A DNA stretch of 15,937 bases from JAAZPG01 sp012797375. Lineage in GTDB: Bacteria > Acidobacteriota > Aminicenantia > Aminicenantales > UBA4085. The stretch lies in NCBI GenBank assembly GCA_937868205.1, contig CALMMC010000148.1, forward strand, positions 1 through 15,937, in the 5' to 3' direction. The position numbers were made by a program, and so were the translations under genes. This document shows, one piece after another, positions 7,357 through 14,938 of the stretch; the stretch's first letter is position 1; every line of letters starts with the position of its first letter. The notes beneath the pieces were generated by a model. It was not told the DNA's origin and ran no database searches. It saw only the letters and a list, made by a program, of their open reading frames with translations.

Positions 7357-10300
7357 TTACGGAGAAAGCTCCCGGAGGCCGGCCTCGAGCGCCTCGATTT
7401 GGGAACGGCATTCGGCCAGCTTCCGCCTTTCCTTTTCGACGACCTCGGCTGGAGCCCGGGCGACGAAGCCTTCGTTGCCGAGCTTAGCCTCGATTTTTCC
7501 GGCCTCCTCGATGAGCTTGTCCCGCTTGGCCGTCAGCTGCCGGCGTTCCCGGACCGGATCGACCAGGCCGGGAACGAAAATCTCCATGCCCCCGGCGACC
7601 TGGACGGCCGCCGCCGCCGGCCGGACGACAGCCGGACCCGCGTCCAGGGACTCGAGATGGGCCAAATGAATAACGAAGGAACGAAGGCGGGCCAGGACCG
7701 CGGCGTTGTTTTCCGTCGTCCGGACATGAACCGAAAGCTTCAAGGCGGGCGAAACGCCGCGGCGGGCGCGCATGTCTCGGATCGCCCGGACGAGATCGAA
7801 CGCCAGGCCGAAATCCGCCTCGAGCGCGTCGTCCTCCCATTGCGCGTTCGGGACGGGCCAGCGGGCTTGGAGAAGAAGCGGGGATGGCGGGAGCGGGGCC
7901 GCGAGTCCTCGGACCGGGCACTGCCCGTTCAGCCGTTCCCAGAGGGCCTCGGTGATGAATGGGACAAAGGGATGGAACAGGCGGAGGACATGGTCGAAGG
8001 CCAGGGCCAGGACGGACCGGGCCGTCGGGGCCGCGCCCTCGTCCCTCATCCGGGGCTTGATGATTTCCAGGTACCAATCGCAGAGCTCGCCCCAGAAGAA
8101 TTCCCGGGCCGCCCCGAGGGCGGCCGAGGGATTGTAAGCCTGGAGCTCTTCATCCACATTCCGGATGACCTTGGAAAGACGGGAAAGGATCCAGCGGTCC
8201 TCTGCGGCCAAGTCGGATTCGGAAAGCGGCCGGAAGGGATGCCCGCCGAGATTCTGGAACATGAACCGGGCGGCGTTCCACAGCTTCGTGCAGAAGGCCC
8301 GGCCGGTCTCGAAGCGCTCGCTGATGATCTTGGCCGCCGGCAGGTCGGGCATGGTCCCGAGAACGTCGAACTCTTTGCCGGTCCTGGGGTCGATGTACGT
8401 GAAGATCGAGCGGCCGTGCTTGGCCGCGGCCAGATCGACCAGCTCGCCGGTGAAGGGCGAGACGGCTTGGACCGGGAGGCGGATGTCCTGGGTTCCCGTC
8501 TGCATGTCGCAGAGGACGTAGCGCATCGCGTCCGTCCCGTACTTCTCGATGATGTCCTCGGGATCGATCCCGTTGCCCTTGCTCTTGGACATCCGCTCGC
8601 CCTTGCCGTCCTGGATGGTGGCATGGATGAAGCTGGCGGTGAAGGGAACGTCGCCCCGCAGGTACAGCCCCATGATCATCATCCGGGCGACCCAGAGGGT
8701 GATGATGTCGCGGCTGGTGACGAGGCAGGATCCGGGATAATAATAATCCAGGCAGTCGTCGAGGCCGGGCTCCGGCGGCGTCAAGGGCCGCTGGCCGGGA
8801 TCGAGAACGGCCGTGGCCGGATCGGGCCAGCCGAGGGTCGAGAGCGGCCAAAGCGCCGAGCTGAACCACGTGTCCAGGACGTCGGGATCCTGAGCCAAGC
8901 CGGCGGCCTCGAGTTTTTGGGCGTGCTTGGCCTCGGCGTCCTCGTTGCGGAGCGAGACGAGGATCGAGTAATTCCGGGCGGGATCGAGGGCGGCGCGCCC
9001 GCCGGGCTCGAACGAATCGCCGGAGTCGTCGGCGATTCGTACGCGCATTTCGTCGGGCCCGGCCTGGGGAAGACGGGCCGCGATCCCGGCGACTTTCCCG
9101 CCGGGGAACGTTCCGTGCCAGATCGGGATGCGGTGGCCCCACCAGAGCTGGCGGCTGATGCACCAGTCGCGTTTTTCGCCGAGCCAGGCCCGGTAGGTTC
9201 CGCCGTAGCGGTCGTCGTCGGGGGCGAACGTCAGGCGCCGGCCGGTCGGCGACTCGTAGCCGGGCCGGGAGGCGTCGATGGCCGCCTGGGCCAGGCCGGA
9301 AGCCCGGAACTCGTTGGGCGTGCCCGCCCCGCAGACGATGCCGCCGTCCGCGTCGCCCATCCGGACGAACCATTGCTTGCTGAGATACGGCTCGATCGGC
9401 GTCTTCGACCGGTCGGAATGGCCGACCTCCATCTCCCGGTCCTCGACGGATTCGAGCAGGTTCCGGGCTTTCAGGTCGGCGACGACCCGTCGGCGGGCGT
9501 CGAAACGGTCGACTCCGGCGTAGGGCCCGGCCGAGGCGTTGAGCGTACCGTCGGGGTTGAGGATGTTGATGATCCCGATTTCGTCCTTGTGCCGCTCCCA
9601 GACGCCGTAGTCGTTGGGATCGTGGGCCGGCGTGATCTTGACGCAGCCGGTCCCGAGGGCCGGATCGGCCCAGGCGTCGACGATGAGAGGGAGGGGGCGG
9701 TCGAGAAGAGGCAGGCGGAGGCGGCGCCCGTCGCGGGCCATGTCCCGAAGGCGCAACAGCAGGGGCAGGACGTCGCGGCGGCGCGATTCGAGATTCTCGA
9801 GGGTTTGTTCAAGCTCGGCCCGGTCTTTTTTCGGGGCGGACGCGATTTTTGCCGCGGTTTCGGCGATTCGGCGCTCGAGCTCGGCGGCCGGATCGGGATG
9901 GACGGCGACGGCCGTGTCGCCGAGCATTGTCTCAGGGCGGGTCGTGGCCACGACGACGAATTCCGGTTCGCCGGCCCGCGGCTCGATGACCGGGTAGCGG
10001 ATGTGCCAGAAATGGCCTTGGACTTTTTCATGGACGATTTCGTCGTCCGAGACGGCCGTCTGGAGCTGGCAGTCCCAGTTGACCAGGCGGTCGCCCCTAT
10101 AGATGAGCCCGTCGGCGAAGAGCCGAAAGAAAGCTTCCCGGACGGCCCGGGCGCAGACGGCGTCCATGGTGAAGCGCTGCCGCTTCCAGTCGCAGGAGCA
10201 GCCCATCCGCTGCTGCTGGCGGATGATCCGGGCCTGGTATTCGTCCTTCCAAGCCCAGATCCGGGCCACCAGGGCGTCGCGGCCGAGGTCATGGCGGGTT

Positions 10301-10611
10301 TTTCCCTCGAGCTCGAAGAGGCGCTTTTCCACGACAGCCTGGGTCGCGATGCCGGCATGGTCCGTCCCCGGCATCCAGAGGGTGTTGTCGCCGGCCATCC
10401 GGCGCCAGCGGATGAGCAGGTCCTGCATGACGTTGTCCATGGCGTGGCCCATGTGCAGGGCCCCGGTGACGTTGGGCAGGGGCATCATGATGACGTACCG
10501 GCGGTCGCGGCGGTCGGGGACGGCGGCGAAGGCGTCGGCCGCAAGCCAGCGCTCCGTCACCCGCCGCTCGTGCGGGGACGGTTCATACAATTTCGGGATT
10601 TCATCCGCCAT
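7357..10611 (-). CDS. valS: Valyl-tRNA synthetase
   Basis: A 1084-residue class I aminoacyl-tRNA synthetase charging tRNA-Val. Visible landmarks are HMGH (53-56, the HIGH motif) after PNVTGAL, ATTRPETMLGD and ITPAHDPNDY of the editing domain, DVLDTWFSSALWP, RMSKS (673-677, KMSKS motif), FCTKLWNAARFMFQNL and a C-terminal coiled coil. It is longer than the roughly 950-residue E. coli enzyme because of extra segments: about 242-290, a Lys/Arg/Glu-rich helical insert within the editing domain, and about 715-765 after the KMSKS region. Start: the ATG at 10611 has AAGGA (10619-10623) 7 bases upstream; the ATG at 10671 lacks this. It heads the operon with the larA-like and glycerate kinase genes. 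Confidence 0.97.
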   Translation of the reverse strand: MADEIPKLYEPSPHERRVTERWLAADAFAAVPDRRDRRYVIMMPLPNVTGALHMGHAMDNVMQDLLIRWRRMAGDNTLWMPGTDHAGIATQAVVEKRLFELEGKTRHDLGRDALVARIWAWKDEYQARIIRQQQRMGCSCDWKRQRFTMDAVCARAVREAFFRLFADGLIYRGDRLVNWDCQLQTAVSDDEIVHEKVQGHFWHIRYPVIEPRAGEPEFVVVATTRPETMLGDTAVAVHPDPAAELERRIAETAAKIASAPKKDRAELEQTLENLESRRRDVLPLLLRLRDMARDGRRLRLPLLDRPLPLIVDAWADPALGTGCVKITPAHDPNDYGVWERHKDEIGIINILNPDGTLNASAGPYAGVDRFDARRRVVADLKARNLLESVEDREMEVGHSDRSKTPIEPYLSKQWFVRMGDADGGIVCGAGTPNEFRASGLAQAAIDASRPGYESPTGRRLTFAPDDDRYGGTYRAWLGEKRDWCISRQLWWGHRIPIWHGTFPGGKVAGIAARLPQAGPDEMRVRIADDSGDSFEPGGRAALDPARNYSILVSLRNEDAEAKHAQKLEAAGLAQDPDVLDTWFSSALWPLSTLGWPDPATAVLDPGQRPLTPPEPGLDDCLDYYYPGSCLVTSRDIITLWVARMMIMGLYLRGDVPFTASFIHATIQDGKGERMSKSKGNGIDPEDIIEKYGTDAMRYVLCDMQTGTQDIRLPVQAVSPFTGELVDLAAAKHGRSIFTYIDPRTGKEFDVLGTMPDLPAAKIISERFETGRAFCTKLWNAARFMFQNLGGHPFRPLSESDLAAEDRWILSRLSKVIRNVDEELQAYNPSAALGAAREFFWGELCDWYLEIIKPRMRDEGAAPTARSVLALAFDHVLRLFHPFVPFITEALWERLNGQCPVRGLAAPLPPSPLLLQARWPVPNAQWEDDALEADFGLAFDLVRAIRDMRARRGVSPALKLSVHVRTTENNAAVLARLRSFVIHLAHLESLDAGPAVVRPAAAAVQVAGGMEIFVPGLVDPVRERRQLTAKRDKLIEEAGKIEAKLGNEGFVARAPAEVVEKERRKLAECRSQIEALEAGLRELSP

Positions 10612-10642
10612 GGTCTTGTCCTTCGGATCGATCGAGGCCTTA

Positions 10643-10671
10643 TTTTTACCATAGACGGGGCGCATCCTCAA
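10643..10671 (-). promoter_or_regulatory. valS: Candidate valS promoter
   Basis: On the minus strand: TTGAGG (10666-10671), a 17-base spacer, then TAAAAA (10643-10648), about 30 bases before the valS start. Each hexamer matches four of six consensus bases. This would be the promoter for valS, larA and glxK. Confidence 0.4.
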
Positions 10672-10689
10672 ATTTCCCCTTCTTCCGTT

Positions 10690-10718
10690 TTGATACCTCC
10701 ATCGCGGATCGAAATAAT
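10690..10718 (+). promoter_or_regulatory. Promoter abutting the 61-residue gene
   Basis: TTGATA (10690-10695), a 17-base spacer and AATAAT (10713-10718), each one base off consensus. The expected start point falls at or next to the ATG at 10725, which predicts a leaderless transcript; there is no ribosome binding site before that ATG. Confidence 0.5.
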
Positions 10719-10724
10719 ATATCC

Positions 10725-10910
10725 ATGCTGAAAAGGGCGCGGATCGTTCCTTTGAATGAAGCCGAGGAACTGGATATCCGGTATTGGAAAGAAGCCGTTC
10801 CGGAAGAAAAGAGGGATACGCTTCAAGCCCTCCGCGAAATGCTCTATTTCATGAAAAATGAGAATCGAAGAGGACTTCAGGGAATTTTTCGTATTATTAA
10901 ACAAGCCTAA
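10725..10910 (+). CDS. Small partner protein of a nucleotidyltransferase module
   Basis: A 61-residue, charged, mostly helical protein. The pattern EAEELDIRYWKEAVPEEKRD, LQALREMLY and the closing LQGIFRIIKQA resembles the small protein commonly encoded just before, and overlapping, MNT-like nucleotidyltransferase genes in toxin-antitoxin-like pairs. Here it overlaps by 53 bases the start of exactly such a gene, now a pseudogene. Whether it acts as an antitoxin, or as a chaperone or inhibitor, is inference. The reading frame looks intact, so it may be an orphan left behind after its partner decayed, or itself drifting. Base composition is visibly less GC-rich than the flanking genes, which suggests horizontal acquisition. 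The start is set by the abutting promoter. Confidence 0.65.
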   Translation: MLKRARIVPLNEAEELDIRYWKEAVPEEKRDTLQALREMLYFMKNENRRGLQGIFRIIKQA

Positions 10911-11085
10911 CGTCCTCTACTTGATTGTGGGGGGGATGCGTATTCTTTTTATGCGGAGCCGCGTTTTACGAAAGATTTGAATATTTTTTCTCGACATCAT
11001 TTCCAAGGCCGATTTGATACGAAACAAGACGGCCGTGGGACGGATACAGGATCTCAGCGATATCGACAAGCTCCAGAAAATCTGA
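10858..11085 (+). pseudogene. Decayed MNT-like nucleotidyltransferase
   Basis: The remnant begins with ATG at 10858 and reads MRIEEDFREFFVLLNKPNV then LYLIVGG, the N-terminus and first motif of small nucleotidyltransferases (GG of the GGYA/GS motif). At a run of seven Gs (10929-10935) the frame breaks: AYSFYAEPRFTKDLNIF, with the catalytic-type D-x-D/N pattern, continues in another frame from 10938, while the original frame stops at 10978-10980. From about 10990 a third segment, back in the starting frame, reads ISKADLIRNKTAVGRIQDL and SDIDKLQKI before the stop at 11083-11085, which is the typical C-terminus. Family members are roughly 140-150 residues, so about 85 central residues have been deleted between 10986 and 10998. 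No functional enzyme can be made. Confidence 0.75.
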
Positions 11086-11115
11086 AAGATCCGCCTTTGA
11101 TCCTCTGTTTTTTTT
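11074..11115 (+). terminator. Possible intrinsic terminator after the nucleotidyltransferase relic
   Basis: An imperfect hairpin has arms at 11074-11088 and 11095-11107 and a six-base loop. It pairs AAAG/CTTT, ATC/GAT and CAGA/TCTG, with a TG bulge and an AA/CC mismatch, and is followed by eight Ts (11108-11115). It overlaps the pseudogene stop codon. The stem is AT-rich and weak. Confidence 0.4.
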
Positions 11116-11273
11116 AAGAGTTCCGGGCGGAAATCCTCCTCCCCCTTGGCCGGAGCGGGAGGGAGCCGGACTCCGAACGCGGACCGGAAACGCTCCCGAG
11201 GCCGGGTTTCCTCCGAGGGCCTTTTATCCGGAAGGAACCGTCCTCCCGGCCGCCGATTCTCCGACGGGGGATC

Positions 11274-12191
11274 TCACCACCTCTTGTATTTCCAGAAGGC
11301 CAGGAAGCCGGTCATGGAAATCGCGGCCAGGCCCATGATGATCCAGAAGGCCGGCAGCTCCTTAAGTCCGAACGGCAGGGTCACGTTCATGGAAAAAATC
11401 GAGACGACCAGCGTCGGCACCATGATCGAGATGGTGATGATGTTCAAGGTCTTCATCAGGACGTTGAGGTTGTTGCTGACGATGGAGGCCCGGGCGTCCA
11501 TCAAGCTGGCCAGGATGTTCGAGTAGACCTCGGCTTGGCGGTGGCACTGGCTGTTCTCGATGACCAGGTCGTCGAGCAGCTCCATCTCCTCCTGGGTGAA
11601 TCCGAACCGGCCGGCGTTGTGCCGCATCTTCTCGATCAGCACGCCGTTGGAGCCGACCGCGTTCTGGTAGTAAACCAGGCTCTTCTGCAGGGCGAAGAGG
11701 TTGATGAGGTATTTGTTCTCCATGGCCTTGTTGATCTTGTGCTCGACGTCGTCGGCCATCATGTTGATGATCCGCAGGTGCTCCATGAAATGGTAAATGG
11801 CCCGGTAGACGAGCCGGATGGTCAGCTCGCGGAGAGAGGTGACCCGGGCCAGTTGCTTCCCTTCGAAGATGACCGTGTCGTCGGCCGCGACCAGGATGAG
11901 GACGTCGCCGAAGAAGAACGCGCCCATGGTCGAGGCTTTGAACAGGAGCTGGTCGTCCCCGGAATAGTTCTTGGGCCGCTTGAAGATGAAGGCGATATGG
12001 TTCGGCTCGCATTCGAGGCGGGACTGCTCGTCGGGGTCGAGGGCGGAAGCTAGGGTGTGCTCGTCGATCTGATATTCGTCCACAAGTCGTCGCTTTTCGG
12101 ATTCGTCGGGGTTGAGATAGAGAAGGACGGCGGCCTTGTCTTCGGCCGTTTCGACGATTTTTTGGTTCACGATCTGATAGCGCTTCAGCAT
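11274..12191 (-). CDS. corA: CorA-family divalent cation channel
   Basis: A 305-residue protein of CorA length. A soluble N-terminal domain and the long stalk helix (YHFMEHLRIINMMADDVEHK, EKMRHNAGRFGFTQEEMELL) are followed by two transmembrane helices at the C-terminus (about 247-272 and 278-300) and a basic tail, KYKRW. It would pass Mg2+ or related divalent cations across the inner membrane as a pentamer. The signature GMN after helix 1 reads SMN (267-269, IFSMNVTLP), so selectivity could differ from classical CorA. The start at 12191 has AAGGAG (12199-12204) 7 bases upstream; an open upstream extension overlaps the next gene and is not coding. It has its own promoter just upstream, 100 bases after the oxidoreductase stop. 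Confidence 0.9.
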   Translation of the reverse strand: MLKRYQIVNQKIVETAEDKAAVLLYLNPDESEKRRLVDEYQIDEHTLASALDPDEQSRLECEPNHIAFIFKRPKNYSGDDQLLFKASTMGAFFFGDVLILVAADDTVIFEGKQLARVTSLRELTIRLVYRAIYHFMEHLRIINMMADDVEHKINKAMENKYLINLFALQKSLVYYQNAVGSNGVLIEKMRHNAGRFGFTQEEMELLDDLVIENSQCHRQAEVYSNILASLMDARASIVSNNLNVLMKTLNIITISIMVPTLVVSIFSMNVTLPFGLKELPAFWIIMGLAAISMTGFLAFWKYKRW

Positions 12192-12231
12192 CGTCCGGCT
12201 CCTTTCCGCTCCGTCTGGATGTTTGAGGCTC

Positions 12232-12260
12232 ATTATGCCCCGCCGCCCGGACGAAGGCAA
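12232..12260 (-). promoter_or_regulatory. corA: Promoter of the corA gene
   Basis: On the minus strand: TTGCCT (12255-12260), a 17-base spacer, then CATAAT (12232-12237), five of six to the -10 consensus. This gives a leader of about 34 bases carrying the AAGGAG site. It lies between the oxidoreductase stop and the corA start. Confidence 0.5.
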
Positions 12261-12291
12261 GACCTTCGCGCGCTTTTCGACCGCGAATTCG

Positions 12292-13431
12292 TCAGGAGAT
12301 GTGTTCGACGGTCTCCTGGTAAACGACGCCGCGCTCGCGAAGGGCGTCGAGCAGGAAGGCCGTGCACTCCGGCCGCCGGCCGATGATTTCGGGAGGCACG
12401 ATTCCCTTGTCCGCGAACAGGCCGCCGGCCAGGAGGCGGAGGGCGCACGACGCCGTGTAGCCTGTCGTCCGGGCCATGGAATGAATCCCGGTCGCCGGGT
12501 CGCGGCGGTCGAGCAGGTCATACGTGTACCGGAGGGCGTTTCCCAGGCGCCGGCCTTCCACGATGATTTTCATCACGGTCAGGTCCGATTCTCCTTCCCG
12601 CAGCTTCCAGCGGGAGAAGAGAAGCCGGGCGGTGACGTCCCGGGGCCGGACCCGGACGCCGCCGACCTCGATCTCGTCGGTGTCGAAAAAGCCCGAATCC
12701 CGGAACATGGCCATTTTTTCGACATGGCCGGGATAACGGAGGGTTTTCTCCTTCATGTGGGGGATCCGCATCGTTCGGGCGAGCGTCCGGAGACCGTCGG
12801 TGTTGAAAGCCTCCAGCGTCCCGACGCCCGGGAATTCCAGCCGCTCGAGCTCGGAGAGGGCCGGCTTCACGACCAGCTCGCCGTTATGGATATAGCGGGC
12901 CGGGCGGGTGTATTCCTCCAGGACGTCGGCCGGCGAGAACACGGCCTTGTATTCATAAGGCCATTCCCGAATCTCCGGCAGGCCCCCGACGTAGATCAGA
13001 ATGGATTGGGTCTCCTCGAGCCGGGAAGCGGCGTAACCGGCCAGGATGTTCGACATCCCGGGAGCGACGCCGCAGTCGACGACGGCGGTGACGCCGGCGG
13101 CTTCCGCCTGTTCCTGGAGAAGAAACGGATCCTCGGGGAAAAAGGCGATGTCGACGACGCTTTTCCGGGCGGCGATCACGGCCCCAAGCGTCTGAAAACC
13201 CATGAATCCGGGAACCGCGCTCAGGACGAGGTCGTAATTTTCGACCAGGCGGGTCACGGTTTTCGGATCGGCGAGGTCGACCCGGACCGTCCGGATGTTC
13301 GGCTTTCCCTCGAGGCGGGCGAGGGCTTCGGCGTCCCGATCGGCCGCGGTGACTTCGAACCGCGCCTCCGCGGCCAGGTCGAGGGCCGTCGGCGCTCCGA
13401 CGAGTCCGGCTCCTAAAACGACGATTTTCAT
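12292..13431 (-). CDS. Saccharopine dehydrogenase-like / lysine 6-dehydrogenase-like oxidoreductase
   Basis: A 379-residue protein. It begins with a Rossmann NAD(P)-binding fold (MKIVVLGAGLVGAPTALDLA, then AADRD as the likely ribose-binding end of strand 2). Downstream are VVDCGVAPGMSNILAGYAA and, near the end, ARTTGYTASCALRLLAGG followed by GIVPPEIIG, as in the saccharopine dehydrogenase superfamily and bacterial L-lysine 6-dehydrogenases. The likely chemistry is NAD(P)-dependent oxidation or reduction at an amino or imino carbon of an amino acid; the exact substrate is unknown. Two ATGs six bases apart compete: I chose 13431 because AAGGAG (13439-13444) is 7 bases away, against only 1 base for the ATG at 13437. 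It has its own promoter with a leader of about 130 bases. Confidence 0.85.
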   Translation of the reverse strand: MKIVVLGAGLVGAPTALDLAAEARFEVTAADRDAEALARLEGKPNIRTVRVDLADPKTVTRLVENYDLVLSAVPGFMGFQTLGAVIAARKSVVDIAFFPEDPFLLQEQAEAAGVTAVVDCGVAPGMSNILAGYAASRLEETQSILIYVGGLPEIREWPYEYKAVFSPADVLEEYTRPARYIHNGELVVKPALSELERLEFPGVGTLEAFNTDGLRTLARTMRIPHMKEKTLRYPGHVEKMAMFRDSGFFDTDEIEVGGVRVRPRDVTARLLFSRWKLREGESDLTVMKIIVEGRRLGNALRYTYDLLDRRDPATGIHSMARTTGYTASCALRLLAGGLFADKGIVPPEIIGRRPECTAFLLDALRERGVVYQETVEHIS

Positions 13432-13570
13432 CGGCATGCTCCTTGTGATTTCGCGCGGCGCTTGAGAGGGGCGGAAACCCCGGAAAAAGCCTGGAAAGGG
13501 CGGAAGGGGCGGGTTACAAGCCGCTGAACCGGTCGATATAAATGGAAAGGTGTTTCGGCACGGTCTTTTC

Positions 13571-13598
13571 ATTTTATCCGATCCGGCCGGATTTTCAA
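13571..13598 (-). promoter_or_regulatory. Promoter of the saccharopine dehydrogenase-like gene, with palindromic spacer
   Basis: On the minus strand: TTGAAA (13593-13598), a 16-base spacer, then TAAAAT (13571-13576), both five of six to consensus. The spacer holds a perfect 12-base palindrome, ATCCGGCCGGAT (13581-13592), well placed for a repressor or a MerR-type activator. The site lies in the divergent gap before the exported protein gene. Confidence 0.55.
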
Positions 13599-13660
13599 GA
13601 GAATCCCCGGCCCCGTCAACTTTTTCGGCCGGGCGGCGTATTTAAAAAGAGAGGCCTGGA

Positions 13661-14917
13661 ATGAATAAATCGACCGTTCATTTGATTTTTCTTTGGGCCG
13701 CCGTTCTTGCGGCGGGCTCGCTTCTTGCGAACGCCGCCTCCGCCGGCGGCCGGGCCGCCGATGAGCGGCTGCTTCAATACAGCATCGTCGGCTCGTCCTC
13801 CTGCGACCGGACGCCGTGTTTCAACGGGGTCATGGCGCGGATCCCCGTCCAGCGGTTTTTGCTCGAGCTGGCCGAGGGACCCATGGCCCGGGCGAAAGCC
13901 GAAGCCCGGGACCTCGGCGCCGCGGGGATCGCGGATCTCTTGAAGCTCCGGCTGGTCCGGTTCGACGGCGACCGTTATCTCCTGAATTTCGCCCTCTTCA
14001 CGGCCGCCGATGTCGGCCGCATCCGCGAAGTCAGCGAGCGCTATGCGGGATCGCTGGCCGAAGCGCTGCTAGCCCGGCGGGCGGACATCGAGACCGCCCT
14101 CCGGGCTTACGACGTCCCCGGCGTGGATCCCGGCATGATCGCCTACTTCCTCCTCGGCTGCGTTTCCTTGGATTGGGACGGCCTGGCCGTGACGGATGAA
14201 AAAAAATACCGCAAGACGACGGAGGAACGGTTCGACGGGAGCTACGTGCCCGCCGCCGAAGAGCTCGGGGAAACGTCGTTGGAGAAAATCTACTGGGGCA
14301 GCCACAATGAAGAGTTCGGCGGAGTCCATTTCACCTCGTTCGGCGACCATCATGCCCTGCCCCGGATGCTGTTCCCCGACCTGCTTTGGAATGTTCCCGG
14401 TCTTTCCTCCCGGTATCCCGAGGCGGTGAGGAACGCCCACCGGGAGCTGCTGACGGACTCGCTCCGCCGCGGCGGAGCCAAGACCGGGCGGATGATGCTG
14501 GCTCTGCGGGAGGGTCCGAAAACGGCCGGGGATCTCGCCCGGGCGGCGGGGACGGATGAAGACGAATCCCGCCTCTTTCTGCGCCTGCTTTCCGTTCTCG
14601 AATACGTCCGGGAAAAGGACGGGTGGTACGAAACCCGGATCCCCGTCCTGACCGGACGCGACGCCGTCATGACCGCCGAGCTGCGGGCGATCGGCCGGCG
14701 GGTGATGGAGCAATGGCTGGCCGGTAATTATGACCGTCTCGCCGCCGACCTCGGCGGCCTCAGCTTCACTCGTTCCGGAGTGCCGTTCAGCGAGGGCTTC
14801 ACCATGATCTGGCACTATCTTTTCGGAATCGCCAACCGGAAGCTGGTCGAGGCGGGCCTGTTCGCCGATCCCTATGATCCGGGGCGCGCCTCCAAGGGAG
14901 CCCTCCCGGCGGTCTAG
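13661..14917 (+). CDS. Exported protein of unknown function with a winged-helix-like segment
   Basis: A 418-residue protein with a clear Sec signal peptide (hydrophobic about 8-24, likely cleavage after ASA near residue 28). The mature N-terminus has a close cysteine pair, SSSCDRTPCFNG (C48 and C53). Residues about 275-330 (MLALREGPKTAGDLARAAGT, then LFLRLLSVLEYVREKDGWYE) look like a winged helix-turn-helix with its wing, which is odd for an exported protein. The C-terminal part has aromatic IWHYLFGIANRKLVEAGLF. I do not recognise the family and claim no function. GAGAGG (13649-13654) lies 6 bases before the ATG. The gene stands alone, divergent from the oxidoreductase gene and ending at an intrinsic terminator. 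Confidence 0.82.
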   Translation: MNKSTVHLIFLWAAVLAAGSLLANAASAGGRAADERLLQYSIVGSSSCDRTPCFNGVMARIPVQRFLLELAEGPMARAKAEARDLGAAGIADLLKLRLVRFDGDRYLLNFALFTAADVGRIREVSERYAGSLAEALLARRADIETALRAYDVPGVDPGMIAYFLLGCVSLDWDGLAVTDEKKYRKTTEERFDGSYVPAAEELGETSLEKIYWGSHNEEFGGVHFTSFGDHHALPRMLFPDLLWNVPGLSSRYPEAVRNAHRELLTDSLRRGGAKTGRMMLALREGPKTAGDLARAAGTDEDESRLFLRLLSVLEYVREKDGWYETRIPVLTGRDAVMTAELRAIGRRVMEQWLAGNYDRLAADLGGLSFTRSGVPFSEGFTMIWHYLFGIANRKLVEAGLFADPYDPGRASKGALPAV

Positions 14918-14938
14918 GACCTAGATCTCTGATCAGCC

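Noticed and set aside
7348..10731. A 1127-codon open frame on the plus strand, plus other long open frames opposite real genes (for example 5117-6289, 5865-7487, 3217-4398, 12223-13416).
   Set aside because: They lie antisense to valS, larA, glxK, the GGDEF gene and the oxidoreductase gene. Their products are low-complexity Arg/Gly/Pro/Asp-rich strings with no domain, as expected from GC-rich codon bias.
11116..11273. The gap between the nucleotidyltransferase relic and corA, searched for a gene or RNA.
   Set aside because: Only low-complexity GC-rich sequence and a weak AGGCC/GGCCT stem followed by TTTT; no protein-like frame on either strand.
13438..13660. The divergent gap searched for a small RNA or riboswitch and for a promoter of the exported-protein gene.
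   Set aside because: No recognisable riboswitch. A TATTTA near 13639 has only a poor -35 partner, so no plus-strand promoter is claimed.
14913..14925. The inverted repeat TCTAGG-A-CCTAGA over the stop codon of the exported-protein gene, considered as an attachment site.
   Set aside because: No integrase, tRNA or direct repeat is nearby; a one-base loop cannot form a hairpin. Probably chance.
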